The notes under the pieces: model-generated
What the model was told of the DNA's origin: nothing
Databases searched by the model: none
Seen by the model: only the letters and a program-made list of their open reading frames with translations
Origin: JAFMDF01 sp965222705
Lineage (GTDB): Bacteria; Bacteroidota; Bacteroidia; Chitinophagales; Saprospiraceae
Reading direction: 5' to 3'
Length of the DNA stretch: 64,000 nucleotides
Assembly (NCBI GenBank): GCA_965222705.1
Contig: CBDCUO010000027.1
Location: 1-64,000 of the forward strand
Position numbers and translations under genes: made by a program
In this document: piece by piece, positions 60,988 through 64,000 of the stretch
How the letters are laid out: each line of letters opens with the position of its first letter
How positions within the stretch are numbered: the stretch's first letter is position 1

Positions 60988-61905
60988 ATGTCAAAAGTGT
61001 TAATTGCTGGAGGAACGGGCCTGGTCGGAAATCGCTTAAGCCAATTGCTAGTGGAAGCAGGATACGAGGTCGTGCATTTGAGTCGGGCGAAAAGACTAGA
61101 GGCTTCCTATCCGACCTTTGTATGGAATACGGAAAAAAGCTTTATTGACGATCGCGCTTTTCATGGACTGGATTACATCATAAACCTAGCGGGTGCAGGA
61201 ATAGCAGACACTCTATGGACTAAATCGCGCAAAAAACTATTAATTGATAGTCGGGTAAAAACCACTGAGTTTTTGACAACATACATCAAAAAACTGGATC
61301 ATAAGCCCAAGGCTTTTCTTTCAGCAGCAGCTATTGGCATTTATGGGGATAGAGGGAATGAAGTCTTGACAGAAAATTCGGCGATTGGTAAAAAGGGTTT
61401 TTTGGTAGAATGCTGTACGTTATGGGAAAGGGCGATTAAATTGGCAGCACTGGAAAATGGGGTGCGAACAGCCGCTTTGCGGATTGGGGTCGTTTTATCT
61501 ACACAGGGAGGAGCGTTGGCAAAAATGCTGTTGCCTTTGAAGTTTTTTATAGCCAGTTATTTTGGAAATGGTAAGCAATGGTATTCCTGGATACATATTG
61601 ACGATATTTGCGGGATGTTTATTCATTTGATGAAGAATGAGCAAGCAGTAGGTTTTTATAACGCTACAAGCCCAAACCCGTTGACTAACAAGGACTTAAC
61701 AAAGCAAATGGTCAAGGCACTAGGCAAAAAAGTGGCAATAATTCCCGCACCGGTTTCGGGTCTTAGAATGGGTATGGGAGAAATGGCAGATGTCGTTCTG
61801 CACAGCAATCGGGTATTGCCAGAAAGAATGGAAAAAGAAGGGTACCTATTTAAATTTCCCAATTTTCAAGCAGCCATTTTGGATTTATCGAACCGAGGAA
61901 TTTAA
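60988..61905 (+). CDS. TIGR01777-family NAD(P)-dependent epimerase-like protein
   Basis: The 305-residue Rossmann protein has the nucleotide motif IAGGTGLVGNRLSQLL, NLAGAGIAD, the SDR-like SAAAIGIYGDRG and YSWIHIDDICGMFIHLM with a C-terminal DUF1731-like NPLTNKDLTKQMVKALGK...VLPERMEKEGYLFKFPN. It is a YfcH-type oxidoreductase of unknown substrate, sometimes associated with cell division in cyanobacteria (SulA). Confidence 0.9.
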   Translation: MSKVLIAGGTGLVGNRLSQLLVEAGYEVVHLSRAKRLEASYPTFVWNTEKSFIDDRAFHGLDYIINLAGAGIADTLWTKSRKKLLIDSRVKTTEFLTTYIKKLDHKPKAFLSAAAIGIYGDRGNEVLTENSAIGKKGFLVECCTLWERAIKLAALENGVRTAALRIGVVLSTQGGALAKMLLPLKFFIASYFGNGKQWYSWIHIDDICGMFIHLMKNEQAVGFYNATSPNPLTNKDLTKQMVKALGKKVAIIPAPVSGLRMGMGEMADVVLHSNRVLPERMEKEGYLFKFPNFQAAILDLSNRGI

Positions 61906-61942
61906 AGAATCGGACCTTTTCAACCCAGTGGGGCTAAAAATA

Positions 61943-62401
61943 TTAAACTTGCGCAAGCAATTTCGCTAGTTTTAGATTGGATTCCGTTTCGGTATTCATC
62001 AAATCTGCCAGCGTTATTTTTTCCAACAAATTATCCAATGTAAATTGCATCATTTTCCAAAGCGATCGCACCGAACAATCGACAGAATTAGTACATAATT
62101 TTCCAATGCCAGAATGAGTCCCACAAAATTGGGCATCAAATAACTTACCTCCTAATGCTTCTAATACCTCACTGATCATAATTTGGTCGGTTGCTCTGGC
62201 TAATATATAGCCACCCTTCTGTCCTCTGGTGCTTTGGACTAGGTCTGCCAGACGCAATGTTCGGGTTAGTTTTCCCACGTAGGGTTCAGATAGTCCCTCC
62301 AACTCACTTAATTGAGGGATGCTGAGTCCGGTTGCTTTATTTGCTCGGGCAATTTGTAGTAAAATTCGCAGACCATATTCATCTTGTGAGGAAATTTTCA
62401 T
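61943..62401 (-). CDS. Rrf2-family Fe-S regulator (IscR-like)
   Basis: The 152-residue regulator has an N-terminal winged HTH (SQDEYGLRILLQIARANKATGLSIPQLSELEGLSEPYVGKL, QKGGYILAR). The cluster-binding cysteines Cys93, Cys103 and Cys109 (QFCGTHSG...KLCTNSVDCSV) are spaced as in Fe-S-sensing Rrf2 proteins. It ends the suf gene cluster on the same strand (31 bp after the sufT-like gene) and probably represses it when Fe-S clusters are ample. Confidence 0.92.
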   Translation of the reverse strand: MKISSQDEYGLRILLQIARANKATGLSIPQLSELEGLSEPYVGKLTRTLRLADLVQSTRGQKGGYILARATDQIMISEVLEALGGKLFDAQFCGTHSGIGKLCTNSVDCSVRSLWKMMQFTLDNLLEKITLADLMNTETESNLKLAKLLAQV

Positions 62402-62432
62402 AAGATTAGTACACTATTTGATGAAAAATAAT

Positions 62433-62744
62433 TTAAAACATATCCAGGGCAAATCGAGCATCTTCGCTCATTCGCTCCTTTGACCAGGGGGGGTTAAATA
62501 CTACCCGCAAATCTACTTCCTTGATTCCTTCTACATGCATTATTTTTTCCTGCACTTCCATGGGCAATGATTCTGCGACTGGGCAGGCGGGAGAGGTCAG
62601 GGTCATTTCCAAATAAACGACTCCATTATCTCGCACTTCTACTTTATAAATCAGGCCTAAGTCGTAGATATTGACTGGAATTTCCGGATCAAAAACAGTT
62701 TTAATTTGCTCGTAGATTTGTTCTTTTATTTTTTCTTTATTCAT
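62433..62744 (-). CDS. SufT/MIP18-family (DUF59) Fe-S assembly protein
   Basis: The 103-residue protein has the full DUF59 domain: VFDPEIPVNIYDLGLIYKVEV, the conserved Cys in TSPACPVAESLP and VDLRVVFNPPWSKERMSEDAR. These proteins mature Fe-S clusters alongside SufBCD. It follows the sufE gene by 39 bp on the same strand. Confidence 0.92.
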   Translation of the reverse strand: MNKEKIKEQIYEQIKTVFDPEIPVNIYDLGLIYKVEVRDNGVVYLEMTLTSPACPVAESLPMEVQEKIMHVEGIKEVDLRVVFNPPWSKERMSEDARFALDMF

Positions 62745-62783
62745 TTTGCCACTCTATTTAAATTAAATGCCGAGGCAATTTTT

Positions 62784-63200
62784 TCACTGTTCGGTTAATA
62801 CAACTCCGTATAATTTCATTTGTTTCACCATGCTTACCAGTCCATTTGATCGAGTGGGGGAGAGATGTTCTTTCAATCCAATTTTATCAATGAAATATAA
62901 GTCAGCTGTGGCCACTGTCTTGGCTGATTGGCCGGATAGAACCCTGATTAGCAGGGCGATGATTCCTTTGGTAATGACGGCATCACTATCGGCAGTAAAC
63001 TCGATTTTTCCGTCTTTTGTTGCTGCGTGCAGCCAGACCTGGCTTTGGCAGCCTTTGATTAAATGTGCATCATCTTTATATTTTTCGTTGATCAAAGGCA
63101 GGTTTTTACCCAGATCAATGATGTATTCGTATCGTTCTATCCAATCATCGAAAAAAGAGAATTCTTCGATGATTTCATTTTGTATTTCGTTGATGGTCAT
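62784..63200 (-). CDS. sufE: Sulfur acceptor protein SufE
   Basis: The 138-residue protein starts TINEIQNEIIEEFSFFDDWIERYEYII, then LIKGCQSQVWLHA, where the Cys accepts persulfide from SufS, and DAVITKGIIALLIRVLSGQ near the C-terminus. It enhances cysteine desulfurase activity. It is encoded between sufS (43 bp) and the sufT-like gene. Confidence 0.94.
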   Translation of the reverse strand: MTINEIQNEIIEEFSFFDDWIERYEYIIDLGKNLPLINEKYKDDAHLIKGCQSQVWLHAATKDGKIEFTADSDAVITKGIIALLIRVLSGQSAKTVATADLYFIDKIGLKEHLSPTRSNGLVSMVKQMKLYGVVLTEQ

Positions 63201-63243
63201 AAATCATCAGTGTTAGCTATAGCTCTTTGAATGCTCCATGTAA

Positions 63244-64000
63244 TTACTGCAGCATTTGTGCTGCTTTTTCTACACCTGCCACTAGACGGTCAATATCTTC
63301 TTTATTATTATAAAAGGCGAGCGAAGCTCGCACCGTTCCTGGAATGCAAAAGTGAGCCATCAAGGGCTGGGTACAATGATGTCCGGTGCGTACAGCAATG
63401 CCCATTTTGTCCAGAATGACCCCAACATCGTAGGGATGTGCTCCTTCGATCATAAAAGAAATAACACTGGCTTTTTGGACTGCTTCGCCTATTATTTTAA
63501 CCCCTCTGATGCTTTTTAATTGCTTGGTGGCGTACTGCAGTAGCTCGTGTTCATATTTTGCAATTGCTTCATACCCAATGGATTGCAGGTATTCGATAGC
63601 GGCTCCTAAACCAACTGCTCCTGCAATATCGGGCGTTCCTGCCTCAAACTTATGAGGCAATTCATTAAAAGTCGTTTTTTCAAAAGTAACCGTTTTAATC
63701 ATCTCCCCACCGCCATGATAAGGGGGCATGGCGTGGAACCATTTTTCTTTACCATATAAAATACCGATACCCGTAGGACCAAACATTTTATGCCCTGAAA
63801 AAGTATAAAAATCTACATCTAATTCTTGTACATCTACCTTTAAATGAGGAATCGCCTGTGCGCCGTCCAATAGTATGGGAATGCCTTTAGCATGTGCTTT
63901 GTCAATGATTGCTTTAACCGGATTGATCGTTCCTAGTGCATTGGAGATATGATTTAGGGCAACTATTTTTACTTTATCCGTCAGTAGTCTGTCAAATTCC
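63244..64000 (-). CDS. sufS: Cysteine desulfurase SufS, C-terminal part (cut by window edge)
   Basis: The open frame reaches the window edge; the N-terminus lies outside. Visible parts are NHISNALGTINPVKAIIDKAHA, the PLP Asp/Gln in LLDGAQAIPH, the PLP lysine in FSGHKMFGPTGIGILYG, and the catalytic Cys in VRTGHHCTQPLM with the C-terminal GTVRASLAFYNNKEDID. SufS removes sulfur from cysteine for cluster synthesis. The genes sufB, sufC and sufD probably lie further right. Confidence 0.93.
   Translation of the reverse strand, partial: EFDRLLTDKVKIVALNHISNALGTINPVKAIIDKAHAKGIPILLDGAQAIPHLKVDVQELDVDFYTFSGHKMFGPTGIGILYGKEKWFHAMPPYHGGGEMIKTVTFEKTTFNELPHKFEAGTPDIAGAVGLGAAIEYLQSIGYEAIAKYEHELLQYATKQLKSIRGVKIIGEAVQKASVISFMIEGAHPYDVGVILDKMGIAVRTGHHCTQPLMAHFCIPGTVRASLAFYNNKEDIDRLVAGVEKAAQMLQ

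Overview
The window reads as chromosomal DNA of a marine or environmental Bacteroidota, probably of the Saprospiria/Lewinella type. This is inferred from low-GC composition, TAnnTTTG-like promoter boxes, a DUF3078 outer-membrane protein, Cas6b-type Cas6 proteins, a sphingolipid-type desaturase and many short lipoprotein signals. No rRNA or tRNA was recognised.

1-21908 is a CRISPR-Cas locus with every cas gene on the minus strand. At its 3' end is an array of 28 identical-looking 36-bp repeats that runs off the left edge, with an AT-rich leader at 1942-2232. The adaptation module follows: cas2, a DUF1016/YhcG-type PD-(D/E)XK nuclease, cas1 and a retron-like reverse transcriptase. A sigma-70-like gene lies upstream. 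The middle (6.9-13 kb) is broken up by two near-identical IS481-like elements, one carrying a nested IS1595-like element, and by two MITE-like palindromes, around a first cas6 and a small unknown gene. The effector operon (13068-21908) reads cas10, csm2, csm3, csm4, csm5, TIR protein, EAD11-like protein, cas6. It has several unusual traits. Csm2 is a single 411-residue protein made of three Csm2 units in tandem. Cas10 lacks the HD nuclease but keeps GGDD. No CARF or SAVED sensor was recognised; a TIR protein and an EAD11-like partner occupy the effector slot. Together with the nuclease between cas2 and cas1 and the retron-like RT, this is the best candidate for an undescribed variant system: a type III-A-like interference complex with a fixed Csm2 trimer, signalling to a TIR/EAD pair.

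22-34 kb is housekeeping: a SPOR-domain membrane protein, an ABC-F ATPase with a frameshift before its C-terminal tail, LpxK, two ECF-type sigma factors, an MscS-like channel, a DUF3078 protein and GyrB. 34-47 kb holds a beta-carbonic anhydrase next to a bestrophin channel, a hotdog thioesterase, a patatin/outer-membrane barrel fusion, an alkaline phosphatase lipoprotein with a GntP permease, an M28 peptidase, a PPi-type phosphofructokinase, a strictosidine-synthase-like propeller and an S1/P1 nuclease.

47-64 kb holds an unknown helical protein, a DNA polymerase III delta'-like protein, a PSP1/RicT-like protein, AroA, an ornithine/citrulline pair (RocD, CtlX) near an Lrp/AsnC regulator, a DEGS-like desaturase, a cation-chloride cotransporter homologue, a TIGR01777 epimerase, and the 3' part of a suf operon (SufS partial, SufE, SufT-like, Rrf2). 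Small palindromic repeats recur between genes.
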